Shown piece after piece: positions 1 through 11,743 of a stretch of 64,000 nt of DNA. The position numbers and the translations under genes were made by a program. Positions within the stretch are counted from its first letter, which is position 1. Each line of letters opens with the position of its first letter. The DNA comes from Triticum aestivum (Eukaryota; Streptophyta; Magnoliopsida; Poales; Poaceae): positions 191,077,114 through 191,141,113 of the forward strand of contig NC_057794.1 of NCBI RefSeq assembly GCF_018294505.1, read 5' to 3'. The notes under the pieces were generated by a model. That model ran no database searches. It had not been told where the DNA came from and was given only the letters and a program-made list of their open reading frames with translations.

Positions 1-8
1 TTCGAGCA

Positions 9-2701
9 CTAAGCCTCTATTGAACGAGCGCCTTCAAGGACTTCTTCAAAGTAGTGCTCGGCAGATACTCGGCCTACAGCCAAACTCTGGGTTGCAATAG
101 CGGTGACCTCCATCTCTACCCAGTATGTCTTGACACGGGCAAGTGCCATACGCGCACCCTCTATGCACGCCGACCTCTTCATAGCGTCGATGTGCGGCAC
201 AACACCAAGGAACTGTTGCACTAAACTAAAATAACTATTCGGCCTTGGCCCTTCCGGCCACAGATGATCCACAATAGACCTCATGGCAAGCCCGGACAAC
301 CTATGGAGCTCGGCCCATTCGGCCATTCGCTCATTCAGCAATAGCGGACACACTGGAACATGGAACTGTGACCAGGACAGCTTCTCCACTTCATGATCGT
401 TTTGATCCTTGAAGTACTCGGCTGCATCAGTAGCACTTGCTGCCAAATCCACGTATGCGTCTGCAGAACTCCATAGTTGATCAAGAGGGGCATACTTCGG
501 ATCTCCGAACTTCGTTCGCAACAAAAAGGGCTTCCCAGCCGTGATATCTCCAGCTTGACGTAGCTCCTTCTTTGCTGCTCTGATTTTGGAGCGGGCTTCC
601 TTGGCTGCTACCATAGGCTTCTCCAGGTCCATCGCCTTCGCTCGGCTTTCTTTTTCAAGAAGCTGGTAACGGTCGGTGCCATCTTTCAACTCAACGGACA
701 TTTTGGCTATTTTTTCCTTGCTTTGGCAATGAGCAGCCTATTCGGCCCTCAGCTCTTCGGCCGCCTTTAGAGCGGCCACATCACTATTCCTGGATTGTTC
801 CTTGGCTCGGGCAAGTTCCGCCCGAAGGGTCTCCACGGTGGCGGCTCCATCTACAGTCACAACATATTAAAGATACTAGCATCATGCTCCTCTTACTATG
901 TGTTGATCACCGGAGAAATCACATACCCTGTGCCTCATCTAGCCACTTGTTGACATGCACGATGTCGGCATCTGCCGCATCAAGTTGCTGCTTCAGCTTG
1001 GCAAACTCACCAATCCGGCTAGCCACCAGACCTTCAGCCATCTGCACATAAAGGCAGTCTGATTATTACCTGGGACTATGATCATCTGTTTCCACCGTTC
1101 TCGACAGCAACCAGAGTCTCAGGGGCTACTATCTGCATAAGGCACACCTAACGTGTGCGGTATTGTCAAAAATATACACTATTTCACGTACCTCAAAGCC
1201 TTTCAGTAGACTCATAAAAGCTTCATGCAACCCGCGTTCGGCGGATGAAATCCTCTCGATCACCGTACCCATTAGCGTACGATGCGCTTGTGAGATGCCC
1301 GCTTGCTCCATAAGATCCTTCAGTGCGTCCGATCGCACACCAGACGGTTCCAAACTCTTTCTGTTGATCTCTTTAGGAGCCGAATACTGAGGACTTCGGG
1401 TGGCCGAAGGATTACCCTCTAGCCTTGGAGGATCAGGAGAAACCCTCCGTGACGACACTTCAGGGTCGCCCGCCTCATGAGGCGAGGTGGCATCGGGAGG
1501 TGTTTCGCTCTCCATCTTCTCTGGAAGAAGATCCCCCGAAGACGAACTCTGTCGAGAAGGGCTACGATCCGAACTACAAGATATAAGCTTCGGTTATTGT
1601 CTTCAGAAGTAAGGTAGGATATTTTCACTATTAAGTACTTTTTGTTTACTTACAGCTCGGTCGAGGGCTGATCCCCTTGTGGGCACTGTGCGGCAAGGGT
1701 ACCCTCCGAGGCAGGACCCTCTGGCGAAGATTTCTTCCCCCGTTTGGAAACCTTTGTTTCCGGGTCTTCAGAGGTGGTCCTCTTCCTTCCTTGTGGAGAG
1801 GGAATTTCAGATTCTTCTCCCTGGTCATCCTCCTTCGCGGAGGCGCTAATTCCCCCGGTTCGGATGAATGATGAGTGAGGCCTGCTTTCAGCCTCTTTAT
1901 TCCCCCTTCATCTTCCCCTGAGGGCGCCTGATAAGGCGCCGGCTCGAGCATTCTGGCCAGTACTGGATTGGCCGAGCCTTAGGGAAGGGGGGCCGAACAC
2001 CTGATCATCTTCACCTTTGTTACCCAATCTTGGTCAAAGAGCGACTTTTAAGAATAATGCTATGATAAATAAAAAGATAGCATGTTCGGCCATGGGATTA
2101 CTTACTTGGGTATCTGGGCGATTACAGCTCAGACCCGCATCCTCGATGGTGTGCGGACACTTTATTTGGGGTCCGAAGAACAATTTGTACATCTCTTCGA
2201 GCGTCATGCCGAGGAAGTGTTGAATAGTTCGTGGTCCTTCCGGGTTGAATTCCCACATACGGAGGGGTCGACGTTTGCAAGTCGGGGCTTGACGAACTAG
2301 CATGACTTGCATTACCATGACCAGGCTAACATCTCTCTCTAGGAGATCTCGGATGCGACTCTGCAATATCGGCACATCATTTACTGGCCCCCAGTTCAGC
2401 CCCTTGTTGATCCATGACGTCAGTGGTGGTGGGGGGCCCGAGCGAAAGGCAGGGGCGGCTACCCACTTGGTACTCCGGGGAGCTGTGATATAAAACCACT
2501 CCCGCTGCCACAAACTGGACACCTCTGGGAAGGAACCCTCTGGCCATGGAGCATCAGCGCTTTTACTTATTACGGCACCTCTACACTCTGCATGCCGCCC
2601 CTCGATCATCTTCGGCTTCACATTGAAGGTCTTGAGCCACAGGCTAAAGTGTGGGGTAATGCGGAGGAAGGCCTCACACACGACGATTAATGACAATATA
2701 C
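9..2701 (-). pseudogene. Antisense gene of a gypsy-type retrotransposon, five exons, decayed and 5'-truncated
   Basis: I recognise the first exon as the plant 'putative gypsy type transposon' family (PF04195 by memory, not searched); function unknown. Exons, in transcription order: 2106-2701 (family domain, cut at its N-terminal side), 1654-2000 (charged), 1192-1573, 927-1041 (115 nt, coiled-coil-like) and 9-850 (coiled coil, then a conserved C-terminal region with WSQ, LWP and CIEGAR motifs). Donors are GTAAGT or close variants and acceptors end in AG. Phases between exons are 0, 2, 0, 1, the same as in the related gene at 59953-63001. Exon 5 has an in-frame TAG at 738-740, where the related copies suggest a Gln codon. 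The upstream part of exon 1 was lost where LARD sequence begins at 2702. Gene family and exon layout are well supported; any function is not. Confidence 0.75.
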
Positions 2702-4644
2702 AACTAAATAATTGCATATGGTGTTTCATCAATATGCAACTCCTTGCATATTGAGCTCCACTTAACTTGTACTATTGTTTGTTGCACTTTGCCATGCCAT
2801 GCCTCATTAAAATGGACATGCATCATATTTGATTGTCCATCATGCCATGTTTATGTGATGGTTGTTTACCATGTCGTTTGCTTCTTTCCGGTTGTGCTTC
2901 TTCTTGATAGTTCCGGTTACGTTGCGATTGTGAGGATCCGTTCGACTATGTTGGTTCATCTACTTCATGGACTCATTCTTCTTCATAGAGGGATTTCAGG
3001 CAAGATGACAGTCACCTTGGATCTCACTACTATCTTTGCTATGCTACTTGTCTTGATGCTATCGCTATGTCGCGCTACCTACCACTTGTTTATCAAGCCT
3101 CTCAAATTTCCATGAACTAGCCTCTAACCTTTTTCACCTTCTCGGCAAACCGTTGTTTGGCTATGTTACTGCTTTGCTAGCCCCTCTTATAGTGTTGCTA
3201 GTTGCAGGTGCAGTTGCAGTTTGTTCCATGTTGGGACATGGATATCATGGGATATCACAATATCTCTTATTTAACTAATGCACATATATACTTGGTAAAT
3301 GGTGGAAGACTCGGCCTTTTCCCTGGTGTTTTGTTCCACTCTTGCTGCCCTAGTTTCCGTCATACTGGTGTTATGTTCCTTGATTTTGCGTCCCCAACAC
3401 GGTGATGGTTTATGGGCCCCTCTTGACAGTTCGCTTTGAATAAAACTCTTCCAGCAAGGCCCAACATTGGTTTTACCATTTGCTCAACATAATAACTTAA
3501 CATGATAATAAATTTTACGCATAGGGAGTTAGCGCTGCCCAAGGTTCATTATTCAACCTAATACGGGGGGGGGGGGCAGTGCTGATGGTGTTGGTCCCAT
3601 ACTAGAGCACCATGCGGGACTGCCCCTAGGAAATTTGGGGTATATGGATCATGTACGCTTCGCTTATCCGGACGTGGCCTCAGACGAGATACGCCCGACT
3701 ACTATCAGGGTGTCGGCATGCCGGGAGGTCTTGCTGGAGTTGTTTTACCATTGTTGAAATGTCTTGTGCACCGGGATTTCGAGTCTGATCGGAGGGTCCC
3801 GCGATGCATGATTGTCTTCGCGGATCATGAGCTTGTCATGGGCTAAGTTGGGACACCCCTGCAGGGTTTAAACTTTCGATAGCCGTGCCCGCAGTTATGT
3901 GGCATATGGGAATTTGTTAAATATCCGTTTGTTGTGGACTTGAACTAAACTCAATTAAAATACACCAACCGCGTGCATAACCATGACAGTCTCTTTTCGG
4001 GTGCATTCGAGAAAAGAACACGGTTGGGTCATGTTTGAACGTAAGTAGTTCAGGATCACTTCAGGATCATTACTAGTTTGTGACCGTTTGTGTACTTTCT
4101 CATCTTACTCTTGTACTCGTAAGTTAGCCACTGTATATTGCTTAGATGCTTGCTGCAGCCTCACCACTTATCCTTTTCCACACCAATTAAGGTTTGCTAG
4201 TCTTGATACCCATGCTAATGGGATTGCTGAGTCCTCTTGGCTCACGGAATACTACAACAACAGTTGCAGGTACAGGTTATGCGAAGCTTTGATGTGAAAG
4301 CGTGATGCTTGCTTGTTTTGGAGTTCTTCTTCTGCTTCTTCTTCATCAAGGGATAGGTTCCGGGTCGGGGAGCCTGGGTTAGCAGGGTGGATGTCGTTCT
4401 TCTTTTCGGTTATTTTCATCCATAGTCGGATCCTGCTCTTTTGTATGATGAATGCTATGTATTGATGAACTGTTGTATTCATGTTGTAACTTGTGGCGAG
4501 TGTAAGCCTTTATCTTGTATTATCATCTATTCCGTACATGGTATGTTGTAATGATATCCACCATGCTATGCGCTCAAAATGCGGTTGTGCCCCAATCATG
4601 AGTTCATCACGTGATTGGGATAGAATCGCATCTTGGGCGCCACA
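2702..4644 (+). repeat. 3' part of a LARD LTR
   Basis: Matches the distal part of the complete LTR at 38459-42446 and ends in CACA just before the primer-binding site. A run of 12 G at 3565-3576 is only 6 G in the other copy. Confidence 0.75.
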
Positions 4645-4646
4645 AG

Positions 4647-4660
4647 TTGGTATCAAACCC
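4647..4660 (+). other. Primer-binding site of the LARD
   Basis: TTGGTATCAAACCC lies two bases after the LTR end, a variant of the initiator tRNA-Met complement TGGTATCAGAGC used by many plant LTR retrotransposons. Confidence 0.65.
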
Positions 4661-7600
4661 TTACCGACTTTAGGAGCCCCCTTGATTGATCAAACCGCTG
4701 CTGTTGTTGAGTCTAGAAGAAAAACTGTTTTGAGACTTAGTTATATCGGAGAGTAGGAATTATTTTTACTCCTTATCCCCTTCTTCGCTCTGGTGAGGAC
4801 TCCTGACATAGATGTTTTGACTTCACTCTCCTCTTTTCACTCATTTTTTTAGGATCACGCGGATATTGTTGCATCATTGCGATATCATTGTGACGGGAAT
4901 TCTTTCTTGGTGCCTCCTGAAATTTAGGGGTTGTGAGGAGTTGAGCTCCAAAGTGTTTTGGTCACGGTGCTTATCATTTCAGTTCCGGAATACCAGAGGT
5001 CGCCGACATCCGAAACGCTTCTATACTCTTTGTGGTGAGAGTAGTTTGACGACACTCAGTACCGGGGAGAGCAATCAGATGTATTGCCACATCTAGTATA
5101 TCGGATGTTTTCGAAGGTTTGTGGTACACGATTTCCGAAGGTTTCTTGGTTATGTGTTGAAGGACGATTATAGTTGGAGCGCAGGGCTTGATAGTTGTGT
5201 GACATATTGTGTCTCCCTATATCCCCAACACGAGATTGCATAACCAGAAAGTTTCGGGAGTTCATAGGTGGGAAAGTTACCTAGGATATCTTTCCGAGAG
5301 ATGCATGATATGAGATTGGGGTTCGACATCTAGTAGTCCGCATGTCCATGGTAGGTTTTACAATGGTCTCGTTGTGTCTTAAAGAGTCCTTGGCTATGCT
5401 GACTCGGGGACGCTTCATATGTCATGTGCACTTCCTTGTACATGATGGTGCTGTACGATGGAGCCTGTGCGGGCCCCACCACGAAAACTTCGGACGAATT
5501 CTCTATCATATGTTTGTTCCGGTTTATTTTGCAAGCCAATCCTTTGTTTCATCATGAGTTGTGGTATTCAAGTTGCTTCGATGTTAAGTGTTGATTCCAT
5601 ACCTTATTATAAGCGATGTTCTCATATTTCTATGGGAGTGCTAATCCTTCTTGTTTATCGAGATTGTCATGTCAATTCTTTTCCATCCGGTGCGCTTCTT
5701 CTCAAGATGATCCTATCATTTTCCCCATTCGCAAGATCAATTCTAAGTTCTCTCAACGGTGTTTGTTTCATTCGCCCCAAGTTGTCTTTGTTTTTCCCGC
5801 CCTCCCTCCCTTTTCTTCAAGGACTCAGATTTCTTAATCAAGTATCCTTCCTATTGATGGGAAGTCTCTCCATTCTTTTCCGTCAATGTTCTTATCCGGT
5901 GATTCTCAGGAAGATACTTAGGAAGCTTCAAGTTTATCATTCTTCATTCTCTTTTCTTCTCTAGTGGATTCATTACAAGCTTTTGGTGTTGATCATATCC
6001 CTTTCCTCATTTCAAATGCTTTCTCATGTTGGAAGTTCTTATCCAAGCATCTCTTGATCATTAACATTGCAATACTTGTATCCGGAGTGCTGAAGATATC
6101 TCAGAAGATTCATGTTTCCATTCTTAATCCGTTCACGCTATTTGGAGATTATTATGTCATTCAAGTCATTTGATTCAACCGATGCAATCTCTCTTCAAAA
6201 TAATTTCAACGGTGTTTCTCTTGAGTGGGCCCTAACCCACAGGTCTTTTCCCAGGATCTTACCTGACTTTTCTAATTTTTTCTGGAGCTATTCTCAAATT
6301 CTTTTTAAAATATGATGTAAGAATGAATTTTCATCAGTCATATGTTTTCTCCAAGATCTTTGAAATTATTTTTATCATTGGTTCAACATTTCTATTATTC
6401 ATTCCAGAGTGCCTCAACAATTCATGGTGGTGTTTCTCATCATCATTCTCAAGATTTGAAGACCGAAGAAGATTTTTTTTTCTAAATCTTGGTCCGTTTT
6501 CTTGAAGATGTGTAGTTCAGGCTTGATGCCATCCTCTCATAATTGTTTTCGATTATGAGAATTCTTTTCGCCCATCTGACGCAGTTCGGGAGTTGAATCC
6601 TTTCTCATTCATCCGAAGGCCATCATTTCTGAATATTAAACATTCTCAATGTTCAGCTCTCATTCCTATTTCTTGTTGGTGCATCATTCAAGTATTCTTT
6701 AGTCAGCTCATGATCTCGTTTTTCTCTTTTATCTAAATTCCCTCAAGTATCTTTGTTCATTTCTAATTCTTCCTGGTGATTTGTTCTCTTTGTTTGTTCG
6801 TTTTCAAAGTCTTACGATGGTCCATTCAAGATTACTCTTCTCTTGGTATCATATCAATTCATTCGTTCTTTCCTAAAGCCTACCGGTGGTTCGTTGAAGA
6901 CCTTCCCAAGTTGTGCTTTTTCTCTGCTCGGTTCTTTGTCCAAGAGGAATAAGTTGCATGCCAAATCCGTTTGTCATCCATTAAAATTGATGAGGATAAG
7001 CATGACATAACTCTTATTCTTATTTCAACAAGGTGATTTAATCCTTTCTTCCAAAGATTGCTCATGATGAATAAATTCTCAGTTCTAGTGTTTCATCTTT
7101 TCCTTTTTTCCCGGAGTTCCAAGCTCTCTCAATTATCTCATCCCGAAGTGCCATCCAAATCATTGCAAGGCTTCGTCTTATTATTTTTAAATTTCCTTTC
7201 ATGGGATCATTCTTTTATTGCCGGAGTTTTCTCAAAGGATCAATAGAGTGGTTCTTTAAGGATATAATTCCTTCTTCAAGTGTTCATCAACATCCTTGTT
7301 GGAAAAGAACAAGCATTCTTCATCTTGCATTCCGAAATGCAATCCTTTCTATCTTACCTTTTGAGATGGTGTTATGTCACTCTTGACAGTTTCTCTTCGT
7401 GTTTCATGATTCACATTTTGTCAAGAATGATGTATTTTAAATCCACCAATCTCTTCATTTGAGTTATCTTGGTAAAGATTTCACCTAAATCCTTCCTTAA
7501 GGATTGTGCTAATTGTGGTGCTTATGAATGATCCAAGTTTTCTCCTATCCTCTCAGCGAAACAAGTTTTCATCTCTTCATTGATCTCAACCAATTGATTC

Positions 7601-8036
7601 CGTTAGTGGCTGGTCTTCACCTCATACTTTTGAGATATTTTCCATAAGTCCACGAGAATCATATCTTTTTATTGTTGACTTTCCAACAACTCTGTTCAAT
7701 CCTTCTTTGCAAGGATGCTCTTCAAATTCAATTTGGGTAGAAGTTGTCATTTTTCTTCACCGTCCATCATCTCGTTTTGTCAAGATCATGTTCTTTTGCT
7801 TGTTTATCCATTTATATGGTGTGGTGCCCTCTACTCAAGTTCTTTTCATCTTATCAAGTCTTGCATCTCTTTTCAACCGGAGTGATGTTCGAATTTGTTC
7901 TTCCTCATTCCTTGTTTATCTCATTTCAACTAGAGTGGTCCCAATTCCTTCTTGTCCATTGTTCTTGTCATTCAAAGCTTTGCAAAATCCAAGGTTCACA
8001 TGGTGTTCCTTGTTTCTCTTTTCTACCGGTGTGCTT
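4661..8036 (+). other. LARD internal domain, non-coding
   Basis: About 3.4 kb, T-rich on the plus strand, with no frame beyond 170 residues and no gag, protease, reverse transcriptase or integrase motif. It is nevertheless closely conserved with 42461-45702, as expected for a LARD internal domain. Confidence 0.65.
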
Positions 8037-8539
8037 CACTACAAAAAAAGACACATCCATGACATTTTGGGCCGCACGAATATTTTTTCTGCCATACTTA
8101 TGACACTTCTATGACCATAATTGTGACAAAACCCGGTATCATCATAGATGTAGTGGGGTCCTACTTCTATGACAAAAAATCATGACAAAAAATGGGCTTT
8201 TTGTCTTGGGCGGGCCAGAGACGCAGCTGCATGACATTCTTTGGGCCATTCATGACGGAAAAACCATGGTAGAAGCGAGGGCGAGGAAAATATCAGGGAG
8301 TTCCCGGTTACGGTGGGTGGTAGGGGGCCGAGCGATGTGCGTTTCTCTTGTACATACGCGCATGTGTGCGAGGCATTGGCCTCTAATTGATCCCGAGTGA
8401 GGCATTGGGCTCTAACTGAACCCGAGCGATTGCACTGCAAGCTACGCGCTACTAAACCCGTGCGATCGATCAATGGCTGTTAACTGAACCCGATCGAGCG
8501 ATTCCTGCGCTACTGCTGCTAACTAAAGCCAGTCGATGC

Positions 8540-8990
8540 TACCTCTGGATGAACAGTGATCTTTGTTGGGGGGTTTGGATGAATAGTTCCCGGTGGGGGT
8601 TGGATGAACAGGAACCCAGGGTAGTAGAGGCCATTGCCGCTGGATGAATAGTACCCCCGATCGATCGAGCTAGTGGATGAACAGGACCCCGTGGAGGGCT
8701 GGATGAACAGGACCCCGTGGAGGGTTGGTTGAACAGTAGCCGGTGGAGGGCTAGTTGAACAGTAGCCGGTGGAGGGCTGGATGAATAGTAGCCTGTGGAG
8801 GGGTGGTCGAACAGGACCCCCGTGGAGGGGGCTGGTTGAACAGTAGCCGGTGGAGGAGCGCGCGGTGGAGGCTGGATGAACAGGAGCCCGTGGGTGAACA
8901 GTCGCAGGTGGAGGATGGAGGAGGTCGACGGTGGATGAACAGTAGCCCGTGGAGGCGGGAGGAGGTCGATGGTGGAGATGAACAGTATCA
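8540..8990 (+). repeat. Degenerate minisatellite, unit about 21-26 bp, core GATGAACAGTAGCC
   Basis: The core GAACAG (or GAATAG) followed by a CC(G)GTGGAGG block recurs about 16 times, with variants at further positions up to about 9360. The same array sits at about 46165-46600 in the right copy. It creates open frames up to 233 residues (Pro/Ser/Thr-rich repeats) that are artefacts of a stop-free repeat. Confidence 0.8.
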
Positions 8991-10666
8991 CGTGGAGCCC
9001 CATTTTGCAGTATGCCACACCCCTCCCGATGAACAGGACCCCCGTTTCGACCGTAGCGCTCCAACACAACTCCGTTTCCTCCATTTTGTGGTACGCCACA
9101 CCCCTCCCAATCAACAGGACCCTGTTTCCACCGTAGGAGGTCCGTTTCCTCTATTTTGCGGTACGCCAAACCCCTCTCGATGAACAGGATCCCATTTCCA
9201 CCGTAACCGGTTGAACACAAGGCTGTTTCCTCCGTTCTGTGGTACGCCAGACCTTGTTTCCATCGCCTGTCCTAGCCGGTTGGCTCTCGATGAACAACAC
9301 GCGTTTCGTTGCCTCCCGATGAGCACGACACATTCTGTTGCCTCCCATGAACACGACGACGACGCAGTTTCTCCATTCTGACCCAACCATGTACACGAGC
9401 CCTGGCCGTACGTATGCGCGAGCAGGCATTGGAGACCCTGCCCATATGTACGTACGTGGCTGTATTTACTTTCCTGCACCCTGGCCGATGTATGTACGTG
9501 TACATGCTACAAGCGCCTCAACTACGACACGTGTGCGCCTCTACTATGACACGTGCCCTTCCTTGCACAACCACGGTTCATCGCTGCAGCCTGCAGATAG
9601 ACCGATCGTATGTACGTCCATGTTCGCGACCAAAATGACAATGCTACGTATGCTTTGACCAGGTGGGTCCTAGCTAGCAAGGGGAGTATTCATTTTTTTT
9701 TGCGCAATAAGGAGGCACTTCCTTTCATGCGAAGATATACACTACTAGGAAAATGCTTATAGGTAGACATTTAGTAGTAGCGTTGGTTAAAGACCCCACA
9801 CTACTGCTATTTAGTAGTAGCGCCGGACAACACCAACGCTGCAAGCGCACGTTAGCTGTAGCACGGGATTTCCCGTCCAACGCTGCTGTTGATGGCCCAT
9901 GCTCTCGGCCCCCTGTTCCAGCTTTAGCTATAGCGCTGGGCCTCCTCAACCGCGCTGCTGCTAAGCCCACCTCTTCTTCCTCCCGCGCCGGCCCACACGC
10001 CCCTCCCCTCTCAATCACTCACACTCACACGCTCAGAATCCCTCAATCCCCCGATCCATCCGCTGCCCCTGCGTCCTACTCCGGTCGCCCTCCCCCGCAC
10101 GGGCTCTCTTCCCCCTATAGGTTCTTATAATAATGTAGGTTATGATCGAACCCTAGCTAGGAAAGATTAGGTAGTATGAACCGTAGTTAATTCATATGAA
10201 CCCTAGGTTTTTAAATTTAGCTAGGTTTTAAAGTTAGGACAGAAATTTAGCTAGGTTTTTAATTAGGTGTAGTTAATAGAATTTAGGTGTTTTAGCTGTA
10301 TTTAACAGAATTTTAGGTGTTTTAGGTGTAGTTAACAAAATTTTAGGTGTTTTAGTTGTTTTAGGTGTAGTTAACAGAATTCTATGTATTTTTTAGTTAA
10401 AACAATAGTTGTTATTTTTTTAATTAAAGCAATTTTTCCTGTTATATGCAAATTCAAGGTGGACATGTCATATTTTGAACATGTCACATTTCGGACATGT
10501 CAAAAATTTTCGGGTGGCCTATGTTTTGGCAGAAATGTCGTTTCGTTTACGTTCTGGCAAATTTCTGGCGCTCGATATGTCCTACTTTTAGCAAAGATCA
10601 TGCCGAATTTTTCTAAGTGTTTATTAATTTTGTTTTCATAATTAAGCATCTTTGTCCTCGACATCG

Positions 10667-11050
10667 ATGATGCCTATCCCGCATCCTTGTCGTCGACTCG
10701 GCGGAGGAGGCCTGCTTGAGCAGAAGGGCCATGTACAGGACTGGGCTCTGCCAGGATGGTACTGGGTTGTGCTACCTTCTGGTGAGCGCAGCTTAGTGAG
10801 GAGCCAGCCCGTCGTCGACCCGGAGCGTCTTTGGTGGCGGTCACGTGGGCCGGCATCGGTGCAGAGCCTTGAGTCCCCCATGCAGGTGGTACAACACTGT
10901 GTTACGGAGGAGGACGCGCACGTCCAGTGCTACATGGTTGCATTGGCGGACATCAGGTTCTCCAATACCTGGCAAATTCTTCAAGGATCTTACCGGAGCT
11001 ATGATCCTGTGATGGTTCCTTCTCTTTGGGTGTCCACCGCGGCCCACTGA
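10667..11050 (+). CDS. 127-residue protein of unknown function carried by the inner CACTA
   Basis: Open frame from ATG at 10667, with an earlier non-ATG in-frame extension. It has a basic Pro/Arg-rich start, then a Trp-rich middle (GWYWVVLPSGERSLVR, later LWWRSRGP), and ends WVSTAAH. I do not recognise a domain. The paralogous frame at 48921 is closed early by a stop, so only this copy is open. It reads in the same direction as the downstream B3-like unit and could be its upstream exon or a separate captured fragment. No expression evidence is visible. Confidence 0.45.
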   Translation: MMPIPHPCRRLGGGGLLEQKGHVQDWALPGWYWVVLPSGERSLVRSQPVVDPERLWWRSRGPASVQSLESPMQVVQHCVTEEDAHVQCYMVALADIRFSNTWQILQGSYRSYDPVMVPSLWVSTAAH

Positions 11051-11434
11051 ACCTAGAGGAGCTATTATTCGAGATGTATTAGTGATATTTTATGATGATC
11101 TTTGCTACAAACTACTATATATGTATTCGATGATGGGTTATTAATTACTTATTAGTTATTTGCTTATTGAATGCAAAAGATGAGTGCGGTATGTGCTAGA
11201 AACTACTATATATGTATTCGATGATGGATTATGTGATGATCTTTGCTACAAACTAGGTTCGATGATGATCTTTGCTACAAACTACTACAAACTACAAATT
11301 TTAGGTGTTTTAGTTGTTATATGATGATCTTTGCTACAAACTACTATATATGTATTCGATGATGGATTATTAATTACCTATTAGGAAATGTCTGACCACA
11401 AAAGGGAATTCGCTATGTGCGAGTACTGCGAAGC

Positions 11435-11743
11435 TGTCAGGACCCCGATTCCAAGTCGCATCGATCTAGCCGGTAACACCTCATATCACTTTGCGGCCTC
11501 ACGCACGGTATTCCCACGGGTGTCGCCTTACCATGGCCCAGGACCATTTGCGCCTTTTGGCTCACGTATATGATAGTGTCGCTAGCATCCATGTGACAGA
11601 GAACCCAGGACGACATGGCTAGTCGTGAACCCAAAGTGGCACTAGCTTATGGTGACAGGCATACATGAATCAACATCGAGCATGTCGGTCAGCAGCGTGC
11701 GAATCCAGGCTGTAGCACTAGGCTAACAGTACTCCGGTGAACC
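11435..11743 (-). repeat. Remnant of the 3' LTR
   Basis: Near-identical to 14977-15285. It begins TGTCAGG on the plus strand and stops abruptly inside the LTR at about 11743. Confidence 0.75.

Larger units (their letters stand above)
2702..8036 (+). mobile_element. Truncated LARD (long-LTR, non-coding retrotransposon), Sukkula-like
   Basis: Aligns along its whole length with 40503-45702 at roughly 94-96 per cent by eye. It begins in mid-LTR at 2702, continues through the LTR end at 4644, a primer-binding site, and about 3.4 kb of internal sequence with no long open frame, then stops where the outer CACTA begins at 8037. An LTR near 4 kb with a conserved non-coding internal domain matches the LARD class described from barley (Sukkula). 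The family name is inferred from architecture only. Many short open frames across it are chance frames in AT-rich DNA. Confidence 0.7.

Noticed and set aside
9..701. Stand-alone 230-residue host protein
   Set aside because: The frame extends upstream past a single stop to a splice acceptor and matches exon 5 of the retrotransposon antisense gene.
4661..8036. Hidden gag-pol in the LARD interior
   Set aside because: I looked for protease, RT and integrase motifs in the plus-strand frames and for long frames on either strand and found none, in both copies.
8519..9220. Minus-strand frames of 191-233 codons, and their counterparts at 46146-47101
   Set aside because: They run through a 21-26 bp minisatellite and read as repetitive Pro/Ser/Thr text in several frames at once.
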